A stretch of 50,411 nt of DNA, taken from Adlercreutzia shanghongiae (GTDB lineage Bacteria > Actinomycetota > Coriobacteriia > Coriobacteriales > Eggerthellaceae). A model generated the notes under the pieces. That model was not told the origin of the DNA, searched no databases, and worked only from the letters and a program-made list of their open reading frames with translations. This document shows, piece after piece, positions 8,072 to 15,933 of the stretch. A program made the position numbers and the translations under genes. The stretch's first letter is position 1; each line of letters begins with the position of its first letter. The stretch covers positions 1 through 50,411 of the forward strand of contig NZ_JAYMFI010000026.1 of the NCBI RefSeq assembly GCF_035830635.1, in the 5' to 3' direction.

Positions 8072-8968
8072 CTAGCGGCGGCTCCTACAGGAGACGGCGC
8101 GGGTGGGACAGTGCTCGGTGCAATCGAGGCACAGCGTGCAGTCCTCCAAGTCGCGGGCGTCGGCGGTGGCGGCGCTGATGTTCTCGGGGCACACGGTGGC
8201 GCAGACGTTGCAGCCCTGGTCGTGGATGCAACGGTTCCTGCGTACGCGTGGGCCGGGCAGAAACGGCAGGCGTTTGCGCGCGCTTGCGAGAACACCGAAG
8301 AAGAAGCCGAGCGGGCAGATGGCCGCGCACCAGCGTCGGAGCAGGAACACCTCTGCCAGCAGCATGAGGGGGAACACGATAAGCTCCCAGCCCGGCTGCC
8401 ATGTGACGAACAGGCGGCTTACGGCGAAGAGCGATCCGAAGACAAGCCCGATGGGGCAGACGAGGCAGAACACGGGGAAGTGCACGATGAGCGAGACCGC
8501 CAGAAGGGCGGCCAGCACGATGCCCTGAGCCCTTAAGTTGCTGTGCTCGCGGGCGTCGTTGGGGTTGACGGTATTCGGCCTGTCCGCCGCATCGTCAGCG
8601 CCTGGGGCTTTCCCCTGTTGCGCGTCGGCAGCTTCAGGCTCTCCGCAGCCCGCGCTGCAGCCAGCGCAAACACCCGTGCGACCCGTGAGGCCGCGGGGCG
8701 CACGTCCGCCGAAGATATTGCGCAGAAGGCTCGTCGGGCACACCCAGGAGCAGAACGCGCGACCCAAGAGGAACACGATGGCAAGCAGCACCAGCACGCC
8801 GGGCAGCAGCGCCCACGGGACGCCGCCGCCGGCCGCGACGATCTCGGCGAAGCCCACCGGGCACAGCGCGCACAAGGTGCCGATGGGGATGTGGAGGGCG
8901 ACACCGCCCGCCACGAGCGCGATCGCGCCGGCGGCCACCCCTATGCGAAGATAGCGCATCTTATTCAC
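8072..8968 (-). CDS. NapH-like membrane ferredoxin, operon 1
   Basis: 298 residues from GTG 8968 (GGAGG six bases ahead), overlapping the upstream napG-like gene by 8 bp. About five membrane helices carry conserved Cys pairs: LCALCPVG after helix 1, FCSWVCPTSLL after helix 2, and CLVCPIG and CAAICPLGFFFG later. This is the CxxxCP pattern of NapH/RdxA-type polyferredoxins. The C-terminus has two [4Fe-4S] ferredoxin motifs, CNVCATVCPENI and CTLCLDCTEHCP. A family-typical extra Cys cluster CAGCSAGC lies in the loop around residues 100-108. NapH proteins oxidise menaquinol and pass electrons to a NapG-type protein; here this would supply electrons to the operon 1 enzyme or to a maturation step. 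It is the last gene of the operon. Confidence 0.85.
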   Translation of the reverse strand: MNKMRYLRIGVAAGAIALVAGGVALHIPIGTLCALCPVGFAEIVAAGGGVPWALLPGVLVLLAIVFLLGRAFCSWVCPTSLLRNIFGGRAPRGLTGRTGVCAGCSAGCGEPEAADAQQGKAPGADDAADRPNTVNPNDAREHSNLRAQGIVLAALLAVSLIVHFPVFCLVCPIGLVFGSLFAVSRLFVTWQPGWELIVFPLMLLAEVFLLRRWCAAICPLGFFFGVLASARKRLPFLPGPRVRRNRCIHDQGCNVCATVCPENISAATADARDLEDCTLCLDCTEHCPTRAVSCRSRR

Positions 8969-9632
8969 GGCCGGCCTCCTTTCCCGCGGCGCTCTCGAAC
9001 TGGGCCGAGGTGAGGGCGCCGGATGCAACCGCCGCCTCGCTGGCGCGGCTCGCCACGTAAATGCCCTTGGGCAGCGTGGCCGGGTCGTAGGCGCGCAGCG
9101 ACGGCGCGGGACACACGAGCTCGCAGAGCCCGCAGCCGTCGCAGAGGTCCTCGCTCACATGGGGTCGCCCGCGCTCGTCCAGCGTAATGGCGCCCTCGAC
9201 GGGGCATTCGTCGGCGCAGACGGTGCATCCGCCCCAATCCCAGGCAACGCAGGAGTCGCTGATCACTTTGGCCACGCCGATGTTGTCGGCGGTGGGCGCC
9301 TCGAACGAGAGCGCCCCGGTGGGGCAGACCTCCACGCACTTCATGCAGAAATCGCAGTAGCCGTTCTTGAACAGCAGTTCGGGCGTCCCCGTGGTGGGGA
9401 AATCCACGGTGAGCGGCCGTGGCTGCACCAGGTCGTAGGGGCAGGCCTGCACACAGCGCTGGCAGCGGTCGCAGTGCGCCAGCAGGTGCGTCTCGCTGAC
9501 GGCTCCCGGTGGTCGCAGATACACGGTGCCCTGGGCGTTTTGGAACGCGCCGGCTCCGGCCAGGCCTACGAGCACGGCCGCCGTGCCACCCGCAGCGCAG
9601 AACTGCCGACGTGTTATCCCCTCGCCACTCAC
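8961..9632 (-). CDS. NapG/MauM-like four-cluster ferredoxin, operon 1
   Basis: 223 residues. The N-terminus ITRRQFCAAGG followed by a hydrophobic stretch is a twin-arginine signal that may remain as a membrane anchor. Four [4Fe-4S] motifs follow: CDRCQRCVQACP, CDFCMKCVEVCP, CTVCADECP (with a preceding lone Cys) and CDGCGLCELVCP. This order and the length match NapG/MauM electron carriers on the outer face of the membrane. The start overlaps torD by four bases (ATGA) and the end overlaps the napH-like gene, so the three are translationally coupled. It probably accepts electrons from the NapH-like partner. The final acceptor is unknown because no NapA or NapC is present. Confidence 0.85.
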   Translation of the reverse strand: MSGEGITRRQFCAAGGTAAVLVGLAGAGAFQNAQGTVYLRPPGAVSETHLLAHCDRCQRCVQACPYDLVQPRPLTVDFPTTGTPELLFKNGYCDFCMKCVEVCPTGALSFEAPTADNIGVAKVISDSCVAWDWGGCTVCADECPVEGAITLDERGRPHVSEDLCDGCGLCELVCPAPSLRAYDPATLPKGIYVASRASEAAVASGALTSAQFESAAGKEAGRE

Positions 9633-10333
9633 AGCATCTCCTCCAAAAGCGCGGCGTCGCCGGCGACGAAGGCTGCCGTGAAGCGCGCGAGGGCGGCGTA
9701 GAAGCCCTCTTCCCCATCGGGCGCGGCGGCTGCCTCCAGCTCGGCGCAGAAGCGATCGATCCAGTTCAGCAGGTGCGCGCGGGCGAAGGCGAGGGATTGG
9801 CGCACCGTCTCCTCGGCGGCCTCATCGGCCGCCCCGTCGCCCGTGCCCAGGAAGGCCACGGTCCGGTCGGCAAGCGTGGCCATGAAGGCCAGCTCCACGG
9901 CCAGGTGGTCCTCGGGCTCGGTGAAGGAGGCGTCTTTGGCCAGCGCCTGCTCGCGGTAGGTGCGGGCGACTTGGGTGTAGGCTTCCTGCATCATGATGCC
10001 GCGGTCGGAGGTATACACCGACTCGTAGGGGAAGGCGTGGCGCGCGGTGAGCGGTCCCATGCCGAAGAAGACGCGGTCGAAGGTGACGGCCAGAAGCTCA
10101 AGGGCCTGCTCGTCGCCGGCCGCGACGGCCGCGGCGCGCTTCATGGCCGCGAGAGCCTCCATCAAGGCCGCATCGTCGCTTTCGAACGCAAACGCTTCGG
10201 CGATATCGCAGGCCAAAGCCTCATCGACTTCGCTGCGGAAACAGCGCGAGAGCAGACGATACACATTGGCGCGGCTTTCCATGAGGGCCGCAAGGCCGCT
10301 GCGGGTCTCCTCGTCCAAAAGAACATCCGACAT
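9629..10333 (-). CDS. TorD/DmsD-family chaperone, operon 1
   Basis: 234 residues, all-alpha. TorD proteins bind the Tat signal peptide and the immature molybdoenzyme in the cytoplasm until cofactor insertion is complete. Visible family marks are the segment with ANVYRLLSRCF near the N-terminus, FPYESVYTSDRGIMMQEAY in the middle (the Y-E-S-V-Y-T signature shared with the second TorD at 36704) and EPEDHLAVELAFMATLADR, the conserved E-P-D-H block. The client is presumably the operon 1 catalytic subunit, since dmsA-like, dmsB-like and dmsC-like genes lie just upstream. A strong hairpin (10377-10432) separates it from the dmsC-like gene. Confidence 0.88.
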   Translation of the reverse strand: MSDVLLDEETRSGLAALMESRANVYRLLSRCFRSEVDEALACDIAEAFAFESDDAALMEALAAMKRAAAVAAGDEQALELLAVTFDRVFFGMGPLTARHAFPYESVYTSDRGIMMQEAYTQVARTYREQALAKDASFTEPEDHLAVELAFMATLADRTVAFLGTGDGAADEAAEETVRQSLAFARAHLLNWIDRFCAELEAAAAPDGEEGFYAALARFTAAFVAGDAALLEEML

Positions 10334-10376
10334 AGGTTCTCCTCTCCTCGAATCGAGCGCTTCGACTACGTTGGAA

Positions 10377-10432
10377 GGGCTCGGAGGAGGCGACTTCAGT
10401 GGCTGGCGGCTGAAGTCGCCTCCTCCGAGCCC
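10377..10432. repeat. 23-bp perfect inverted repeat inside operon 1
   Basis: Left arm 10377-10399 and right arm 10410-10432 are exact reverse complements, 23 bp each, with a 10-base loop. The arm core is GGCTCGGAGGAGGCGACTTC. The hairpin is extremely stable, lacks a following T run on either strand, and lies in the 171-bp gap between the dmsC-like and torD genes. It may be an mRNA-processing or stability element, or a REP-like repeat. It is not required to be a terminator because the operon continues. Confidence 0.85.
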
Positions 10433-10504
10433 GCCGGACCTTCATTAAGAGGGAAGGGAAGGCCCGGCGGGATGCGGAAGAAAGGAATTGCTCCTCGAAG
10501 ATTG

Positions 10505-11392
10505 CTAGTAAATCAGCGACTCAACCGAGGTGGCGACGGCGTACATGATGGTGCGCAGCACCACGCTGCCCACGACGAGGCAGGCAAGCGCGACCCACAG
10601 GTAGCCGGCGGTCTGCTTGAGCGTCGCCGCTCCCTCGGCGGTGGCGCCGGCCAGGGCCGGCTTGTTGCCGCCCTTCTTCACGGCCAGACCCACGAGCACG
10701 GCGGGAAGCAGAATGCCCGCGACCACCACCCCAAGCCAGAACTCCATAGCCAGGCTGCCGCTGAACAGACGGTCGATGGAGCGGCTCTCGTGAGCGAAGG
10801 GCGCAAAAGCAATCCAGGCCACGTAAGCCACCACCGTTACGATGGAGAGCACCACGCCGATGAGCGCCACCTTAAGCGCCAGCGGCGCTTCCTTGGCATC
10901 GCCCATGACGCACGCGAGTGCCGCAGCGAGCACGAATCCCATGCCCAGGCCAGTACCCAGGTACATGAGCGGCAGGGTGAGGCTGTCCCAGGCGGGGCGG
11001 GCAGGCATCATGAACGAGGCGCCGGCCACAAGCGGCAGCACGATGCCGGCGATAAGGGCGAGGATGCCCACCACCTTCGAGGCGCCGGGGTAGTCCTTGC
11101 GGGCCAAAATGGCGCTCGCCAGAGCCACGATGCCGGCGAAGGCCACGGCGAACAGCTCGCGGGAAAGCCCCGAGCTCATGTTGCCCAGAATGTGGAACGC
11201 GCGGTCGATGTGTCCCAAATGGAACGTGGAGGCGACACCTCCCACGCCCAAAAGAACGAGGGCCGTGAGCGCCAGGGCGAACCGCACCTTGTGGAACGTG
11301 CCCTTAATCTCGCCGATGCCGACGAAGACGAGCAGGCCGGAGCCCATTCCCAGAAGTATGCTGAAAATCAGCAGGGGCCACTGTGTTTCCAT
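10505..11392 (-). CDS. DmsC-like quinol-oxidising membrane anchor, operon 1
   Basis: 295 residues with eight predicted membrane helices and no haem-ligand pattern of the cytochrome b type. The segment HLGHIDRAFHILGNMSSGLSREL (residues about 58-80) matches the DmsC signature, in which a conserved His and the S-x-L-S-R-E motif occur near the quinol site. DmsC holds the catalytic and ferredoxin subunits on the outer face and oxidises menaquinol. It starts 2 bp after the ferredoxin gene. The alternative NrfD/PsrC family is less likely given the SGLSRE motif. Confidence 0.82.
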   Translation of the reverse strand: METQWPLLIFSILLGMGSGLLVFVGIGEIKGTFHKVRFALALTALVLLGVGGVASTFHLGHIDRAFHILGNMSSGLSRELFAVAFAGIVALASAILARKDYPGASKVVGILALIAGIVLPLVAGASFMMPARPAWDSLTLPLMYLGTGLGMGFVLAAALACVMGDAKEAPLALKVALIGVVLSIVTVVAYVAWIAFAPFAHESRSIDRLFSGSLAMEFWLGVVVAGILLPAVLVGLAVKKGGNKPALAGATAEGAATLKQTAGYLWVALACLVVGSVVLRTIMYAVATSVESLIY

Positions 11393-11394
11393 GG

Positions 11395-11967
11395 TTACTT
11401 ACCGCCCTTCCACTCGCACTTGTCCAGCCCATAGGTCACCGAAGGCGCGTTGCCCACGTCGGTGAGCTTGTGGGTCTGCTTCTTCGCGATCATCTTGCTC
11501 ACGTCGCTTTCCGGGTCGTCCGCGTCGCCGAACAGGCGCGCCTGGCCCGGGCAGTGCCGCACGCAGGCCGGCACCTTCCCGTCGTCCACCAGATGCGCGC
11601 ACAGGGTGCACTTCTCGATGACGCCCTTGTCGCGGTCGTTGTCGTAGGCGCGCACGCCGTAGGGGCACGCCATCACGCAGTACTGGCAGCCGATGCACTT
11701 GGCGTGGTCCACGAGCACGATGCCGTCCTCGCGCTTGTAGCTGGCGCCGGTGGGGCAGACGGTCACGCACTGAGGGTTGTCGCAGTGCTGGCAGGCCACG
11801 GGCAGGTAGTACATCTCCAGGTCGGGGTAGGTGCCCGACGGGCCGATGGTGAGCACCTTGCTGTAGAAGGTGCCCAGGCCCACGTTGTTCTCCTGCTTGC
11901 ACACGACGGCGCAGGAGTGGCAGCCGATGCAGCTGTCCAAATCGATGGCCATGGTGTAACGGGTCAT
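11395..11967 (-). CDS. DmsB-like four [4Fe-4S] electron-transfer subunit, operon 1
   Basis: 190 residues with 16 cluster cysteines in four groups: CIGCHSCAVVCKQENN, CQHCDNPQCVTVCP, CIGCQYCVMACPYG, and CTLCAHLV with CVRHCPGQAR. This is the DmsB/PhsB/NrfC arrangement that carries electrons from the membrane anchor to the molybdopterin subunit. It has no signal peptide of its own and is expected to be co-exported with the Tat-targeted catalytic subunit. It starts 1 bp after the dmsA-like stop, with the ribosome site inside the upstream gene end. Confidence 0.9.
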   Translation of the reverse strand: MTRYTMAIDLDSCIGCHSCAVVCKQENNVGLGTFYSKVLTIGPSGTYPDLEMYYLPVACQHCDNPQCVTVCPTGASYKREDGIVLVDHAKCIGCQYCVMACPYGVRAYDNDRDKGVIEKCTLCAHLVDDGKVPACVRHCPGQARLFGDADDPESDVSKMIAKKQTHKLTDVGNAPSVTYGLDKCEWKGGK

Positions 11968-11968
11968 G

Positions 11969-14875
11969 TTAGTTCCCTCCCTTCACGGGCATGGCCACGC
12001 CGTCGTTCTGGCCGTCTTGGGCCAGCTCCTCGCGGGTCAGCGGCAGGAAGATGCGCAGATCTTCGCTGGTCATGCAGATATTGTCGGGCGCGCCCTCTTC
12101 GGCTTTGTACACCTTGCACAGGCCGCCGAAGTTGTCAGTGCCCACGGCCGGGTCGTAAGGGCCGTTGTTCTCGAACAGGATGTTGCAGTTGGCATCCAGC
12201 GCTCCGTGCAAATCGTCGGTGGCGGCGCGCTCGGGGAACCACCAGTCGTGCTCCACGTGGATGGTGTCGGGCTTGATGGCCTCGGTGAGGTTCGCGCGCT
12301 GGCGGATGCGGTCCACATAGGTCTCGATCCAGCACCAGTCGTCCTGCTCGATGCCCAGCTTGGCGGCGGTGGCGGGGTTGATGTCCATGGTGGGGAACAT
12401 GTGCACCTCGCGCATCCACGGCGAGTTGCGGTACTCGGTGTGGAAGAAGGCGTGGCTGCGGCCGCCGGTGATGAGGGTGAAGGGGTACTCGCTGGTCAGA
12501 TCCTCGCGGGACTTCTTCGTGATGGGCGGCTCGATGTACATGGGCAGAGGCCCGTTGCCGTACAGCAGCAAGTCCTCGCTCCACAGCTCCATCTTGCCGT
12601 TGTCCGACTGCGGATGCGGCGGAATCACGGTGCCGTCGGGCAGCTCGGTGCCGGGGAAGCGGTAGACCGAGCCCATCTTGTTGCCGCGGTACATCGTGTT
12701 GAAGCCGGGGCGGAAGTCGCTCGTCTTGCGCATGAAGCCGGTCTCGTACTTCGGGGCGTTGCGCACGGTGGTCATCTCCACGCCGGTGACGGAGATGCGC
12801 TCGCGGAACTCCTCGAAGCTTGAGCAGGACAGCTCGGCCGGCAGGGTCTCGGGGCCCTTTACCATGTAGTCGAAGAACTCGTACTTGTCCTTCCAGTACA
12901 TGTCCACGCCCATGTACTCGGCGAACTCGAAGCAGATGTCCATGTCGTCTTTGGCCTCGCCGAGCGGCGCGTGGAAGGGCTGGCGGATGAGGTAGGTGTG
13001 GCTCGTGGGGTAGCCGTGGCCCGAGTGGGCCCATTCCACGCGGTCCACCTCGTTGGGGTGCGCGGCCGGCAGGATGATGTCGGCCAGCTCGCCGGAGGGC
13101 GTCATGAAGATGTCCACGTTCACGAAGAAGTCCAGGTTCTTGAAGCCCTCGATGATCTCCTTGCCGCCCTCGATGGACAGGATGGGCTCGCTCGTCTGCT
13201 GCCAGTAGCCGTGAATCTGGAAGGGGTCGCCCTTCGCCATGGCCTTGGTGGTCACGGCGCCGAAGCCGCCCTGCTGGCCGTAGATGACCTGGCCGCCGGA
13301 GTTCTGGGTGACCTCCACGAGCTCGCCGGTGGCGTTGTCGGCCTGGAGGATCTGCTGGTAGCCGGTGTTCTGGCACACCGACAGCTGCTTGATGTTCATG
13401 GCCGTCTGCTTGCGGCGCTCGCCCATGCGGCCTTCCTTATTCGGCACGACGTCGAACATGAAGGAGTCGTACCCGGTGGCGGGCTCGCGGCCGATGTTCT
13501 GGCCGCCCTTCGAATCGAAGTTGCCGGCCAGGGCCATCATGATGGTGAAGGCCTGGGAGATGCCCGAGGTGTTGATGGAGAACTCCACCTTCTGGCCGCG
13601 GGTGAAGCAGGCGTGCGGGCTCGCGGCGATGTAGATGTCGATGGCCTCGCGGATCTTGTCGGCGGGCAGCTCGCAGAACTCGGCGGCGCGCTCCACGGTC
13701 CAGGGGGTCACGTGCTCGAGCAGGATGTCCCACACGGTGCGGTAGGTCTTGCCCTCGATCTCGCGGCCCGCCCCGTCGGGCGTGGTGAGCGCCGGCTTCG
13801 CGTCGGGCACGATGTTGCCGGCCTCGTCGAGCCACTGGAAGGCCTTCGGACCACCCACGCCGGCGGTGTTCTGCCAGTCGCCGGACCAGTAGATGAGCTG
13901 GTCGTGGGCCTCGTCCCAGGCGGGGTAGAGCTCCACGTTGCCGCCCTCGCGCATGATGGACTGGCGCAGCTGGTAGCCGGTGCCCTCCTCGTCGATGAAG
14001 AACGGCGCGTTGGTGTACTGGCGGGCGAAGTCGGTGGCGCACTTCTCGGAGTGCATGATCTCGTTGATGAAGGCCAGCACGAGCGCCATGTCCGAGCCGG
14101 GGCGGATGGGCAGCCACAGGTCGGCCTTGCTGGCGGTGCAGGTGAAGCGCGGATCGACGCAGACCACCTTGGCGCCCCGCTCCTGGGCGCGCTTCACGGT
14201 CAGCCAGTCGTAGTAGCCACGGCTGCGCTCCTGGCGGCACCAGATGACGATGCAGTCGGTGTTGTTGCCGTCCCAGCCGGTGTACTGGGTCTCGTCGCCG
14301 TAGAGGCGCTGGCTCGTGAAGTAGCTGCCCACCCAGCACAGGTTGCCCACGCCGAAGGTGGCGGTGCTTCCCAGCTCGAGCCACAGCTTGTTGATGGCCT
14401 GGAACTGTAGCATGTCGCGGCCGGTGCCGTACTGGTGGGCGATGGTGTGCCAGCCGTACTGCTCGCCAATCTCGGTGAACTTCTTCGCGGCCTCCTCGTA
14501 GGCCTCTTCCCAGGTAATGCGCTTCCACTGCCCGGAGCCTTTCTCGCCCACGCGGCGCTGGGGGTAGCGCACGCGGGTGGGGTTGTACATCTCCTGGGGA
14601 ATGGCGAACGCTCGGCCGCACAGCGTTCCCTCGCTGAACAGATCGGGGTTGCCCTCGATCTTCGTCAGGCGCCCGTTCTCCACGGTACCGAACAGGGCGC
14701 AGCGCCCGTAGCACTGGCGGCAGGCGCTGGGAATGACCTTGACGTCGTCGCCCGCGGTCGCGCCATCGGCGGCCTCGTCGGCGAAGGACGCCTCGGCGGC
14801 TCCCAGCACCATGGCCGATGCCGAAGCCACGGCCGTGGCCTTCACGAAGTCGCGGCGGCTCAGCTTCAATGACAT
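11969..14875 (-). CDS. DMSO-reductase-family molybdopterin oxidoreductase, catalytic subunit 1
   Basis: 968 residues. The start LSRRDFVKATAVASASA is a twin-arginine signal with a cleavage region near residue 32. The N-terminal [4Fe-4S] site is Cys52-x2-Cys55-x3-Cys59 and Cys86, so the cluster is present. The molybdopterin domains follow: W-x-x-I-TWEEA, then IVIWCRQERSRGYYD and VVCVDPRFTCTASKADLWLPIRPGSDMAL, the conserved D-P-R and PIRPGTD-type MGD contacts. Cys180 in VGNLCWVG is at the place of the usual Mo ligand, suggesting a cysteine-ligated Mo. The C-terminal dinucleotide-binding domain includes FTLITGGRSHAFFHTEYRNSPW and an N-P-x-x-A-x-x-LGI block. It is the first gene of the dmsABC-torD-napGH operon. 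The substrate cannot be told; Eggerthellaceae paralogs include catechol dehydroxylases and S- or N-oxide reductases. Confidence 0.85.
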   Translation of the reverse strand: MSLKLSRRDFVKATAVASASAMVLGAAEASFADEAADGATAGDDVKVIPSACRQCYGRCALFGTVENGRLTKIEGNPDLFSEGTLCGRAFAIPQEMYNPTRVRYPQRRVGEKGSGQWKRITWEEAYEEAAKKFTEIGEQYGWHTIAHQYGTGRDMLQFQAINKLWLELGSTATFGVGNLCWVGSYFTSQRLYGDETQYTGWDGNNTDCIVIWCRQERSRGYYDWLTVKRAQERGAKVVCVDPRFTCTASKADLWLPIRPGSDMALVLAFINEIMHSEKCATDFARQYTNAPFFIDEEGTGYQLRQSIMREGGNVELYPAWDEAHDQLIYWSGDWQNTAGVGGPKAFQWLDEAGNIVPDAKPALTTPDGAGREIEGKTYRTVWDILLEHVTPWTVERAAEFCELPADKIREAIDIYIAASPHACFTRGQKVEFSINTSGISQAFTIMMALAGNFDSKGGQNIGREPATGYDSFMFDVVPNKEGRMGERRKQTAMNIKQLSVCQNTGYQQILQADNATGELVEVTQNSGGQVIYGQQGGFGAVTTKAMAKGDPFQIHGYWQQTSEPILSIEGGKEIIEGFKNLDFFVNVDIFMTPSGELADIILPAAHPNEVDRVEWAHSGHGYPTSHTYLIRQPFHAPLGEAKDDMDICFEFAEYMGVDMYWKDKYEFFDYMVKGPETLPAELSCSSFEEFRERISVTGVEMTTVRNAPKYETGFMRKTSDFRPGFNTMYRGNKMGSVYRFPGTELPDGTVIPPHPQSDNGKMELWSEDLLLYGNGPLPMYIEPPITKKSREDLTSEYPFTLITGGRSHAFFHTEYRNSPWMREVHMFPTMDINPATAAKLGIEQDDWCWIETYVDRIRQRANLTEAIKPDTIHVEHDWWFPERAATDDLHGALDANCNILFENNGPYDPAVGTDNFGGLCKVYKAEEGAPDNICMTSEDLRIFLPLTREELAQDGQNDGVAMPVKGGN

Positions 14876-14925
14876 GGTCCTCTCCTCCTCTTTCGTTGTC
14901 GTCCTCTTCTTCTCTCTCGCAAGTT

Positions 14926-14972
14926 GTTAGCTAACCAATAATTAGCTATGCAACTATTGATGTTGCAATAGT
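14926..14972 (-). promoter_or_regulatory. Operator-like palindromes in front of the dmsA-like operon
   Basis: Inside the 219-bp gap between marR and dmsA lie GTTAGCTAAC (14926-14935, perfect palindrome), a second TTAGCTA (14942-14948), and ACTATTG-6-CAATAGT (14953-14972, perfect 7-bp arms). The region is AT-rich in an otherwise GC-rich surrounding and lies 50 to 100 bp before the dmsA start. It probably holds the promoter and the binding site of the adjacent MarR protein. I could not fix a single -35/-10 pair. Confidence 0.5.
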
Positions 14973-15094
14973 AACACCTGTAACAAATATTGCAAGGGGG
15001 TGGGAAAAGAAAGAAGCGCCCCGTAGGGCGCATGCAAGAAGGTGCTGGCTGGGGCTCGGCGGGCCCGCGAGGGGAGGAGCCGCTTCGGGCGGGC

Positions 15095-15559
15095 CTAGGC
15101 GCGCCGCTGACCGTGCTCGGCGAGCAGCCGCTGGGCGTTTGCCTCCACCTGTTCCAGTACGTCGAAGAAAGTGTCCAGATCGCTTTCGGAAATGCCCTCG
15201 GCAATCTGCTCGTGGCGGCGGGTGACGGCAGGCTCAATCTCGGAGAGCAGGCTTGAGGCCGCTGGCGTTACCTCCACGATGTTGGCGCGGCGGTCGCTGG
15301 GGCTCGGCGTGCGCTTCACCAGGCCGCGCTGCACGAGCCGCTCGATGGAGCGCGCGATGGTGGCGGGCTCCTTCTGCAGGCGCTCGGCCAGCTGCTTTTG
15401 GGTCATGGCGCCGTGCTCCTCCAGCTGGTTTAAGGCGTTCCATTGGCCGGGAGTCAGGTTGAAGGGGGCCAGGCCCATTTCCAGGCTGCGGTACAGGGCG
15501 CGCTGGGTGGAGTACACGCGGTACCCGATGTATTCGCGGTGCCGGTGCTTCTGGGGCAT
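15095..15559 (-). CDS. MarR-family transcriptional regulator
   Basis: 154 residues with the MarR winged helix in the middle: LTPGQWNALNQLEEHG, then MTQKQLAERLQKEPATIARSIERLVQRGLVKRTPSPSDRRANIVEVT (recognition helix plus the D-R-R wing). Helices on both ends form the dimer interface. It is on the same strand as, and 219 bp upstream of, the dmsA-like operon, and is divergent from rhaB across a 374-bp gap, so it could control either. The palindromes at 14926-14972 favour the respiratory operon. The ligand is unknown. MarR regulators in this family often sense small aromatics, but that is only an association. Confidence 0.85.
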   Translation of the reverse strand: MPQKHRHREYIGYRVYSTQRALYRSLEMGLAPFNLTPGQWNALNQLEEHGAMTQKQLAERLQKEPATIARSIERLVQRGLVKRTPSPSDRRANIVEVTPAASSLLSEIEPAVTRRHEQIAEGISESDLDTFFDVLEQVEANAQRLLAEHGQRRA

Positions 15560-15880
15560 GGTCCCTTCCTTTCGGGCGGTACAGAGTTGAGCGGATTTGT
15601 CAAGGCGATCATACCGCTTCCAGGGGCCCGGAAGGTCCGTTGTTCGCCAAAGTTGACATATTGTCCGCCACTGGCGCCGCAGGGCGACGGCTCGCGGCTG
15701 CGTGACGCTTCGCAGAGGAGGTGCTCGACTGCGGCGAAGCGACAGGGCGGACGTGCGTGACTTTGTTCCTTACCCATGAGGTCATTGTTGTTGATTTGTT
15801 ACAGCCGCGCACCTCTTTTGGAGTGTGGGCTCGCGTGGAGCAAACAGCTGTTACACTGTGCGGCGCATTGTTCGTCGATT

Positions 15881-15913
15881 GAGTATTTCCCCCGTTCAAC
15901 GCTGAGAAATACT
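15881..15913 (+). promoter_or_regulatory. Inverted repeat ahead of rhaB
   Basis: GAGTATTTC (15881-15889) and GAAATACTC (15905-15913) are perfect 9-bp arms around a 15-base loop, ending 20 bp before the rhaB start. It could be an operator or an RNA hairpin near the ribosome site. The remaining part of the 374-bp gap (15560-15933) between marR and rhaB shows no gene; I see no confident -35/-10 pair there. Confidence 0.45.
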
Positions 15914-15933
15914 CTCATAGATAGGAATGGGAT

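Noticed and set aside
8072..9632. Periplasmic nitrate reductase system (nap)
   Set aside because: NapG- and NapH-like genes are present in both operons, but no NapA, NapB, NapC or NapD lies in the window, so they were not named as nap genes.
9509..11434. Rightward open frame of about 640 codons across operon 1
   Set aside because: It runs antisense to torD, napG-like and dmsC-like genes and through the 23-bp hairpin, and shows no motif or ribosome site.
11969..14875. Specific naming of catalytic subunit 1 as DMSO, thiosulfate or catechol-converting enzyme
   Set aside because: Family motifs are clear but substrate-determining residues cannot be aligned by eye; only the superfamily is claimed.
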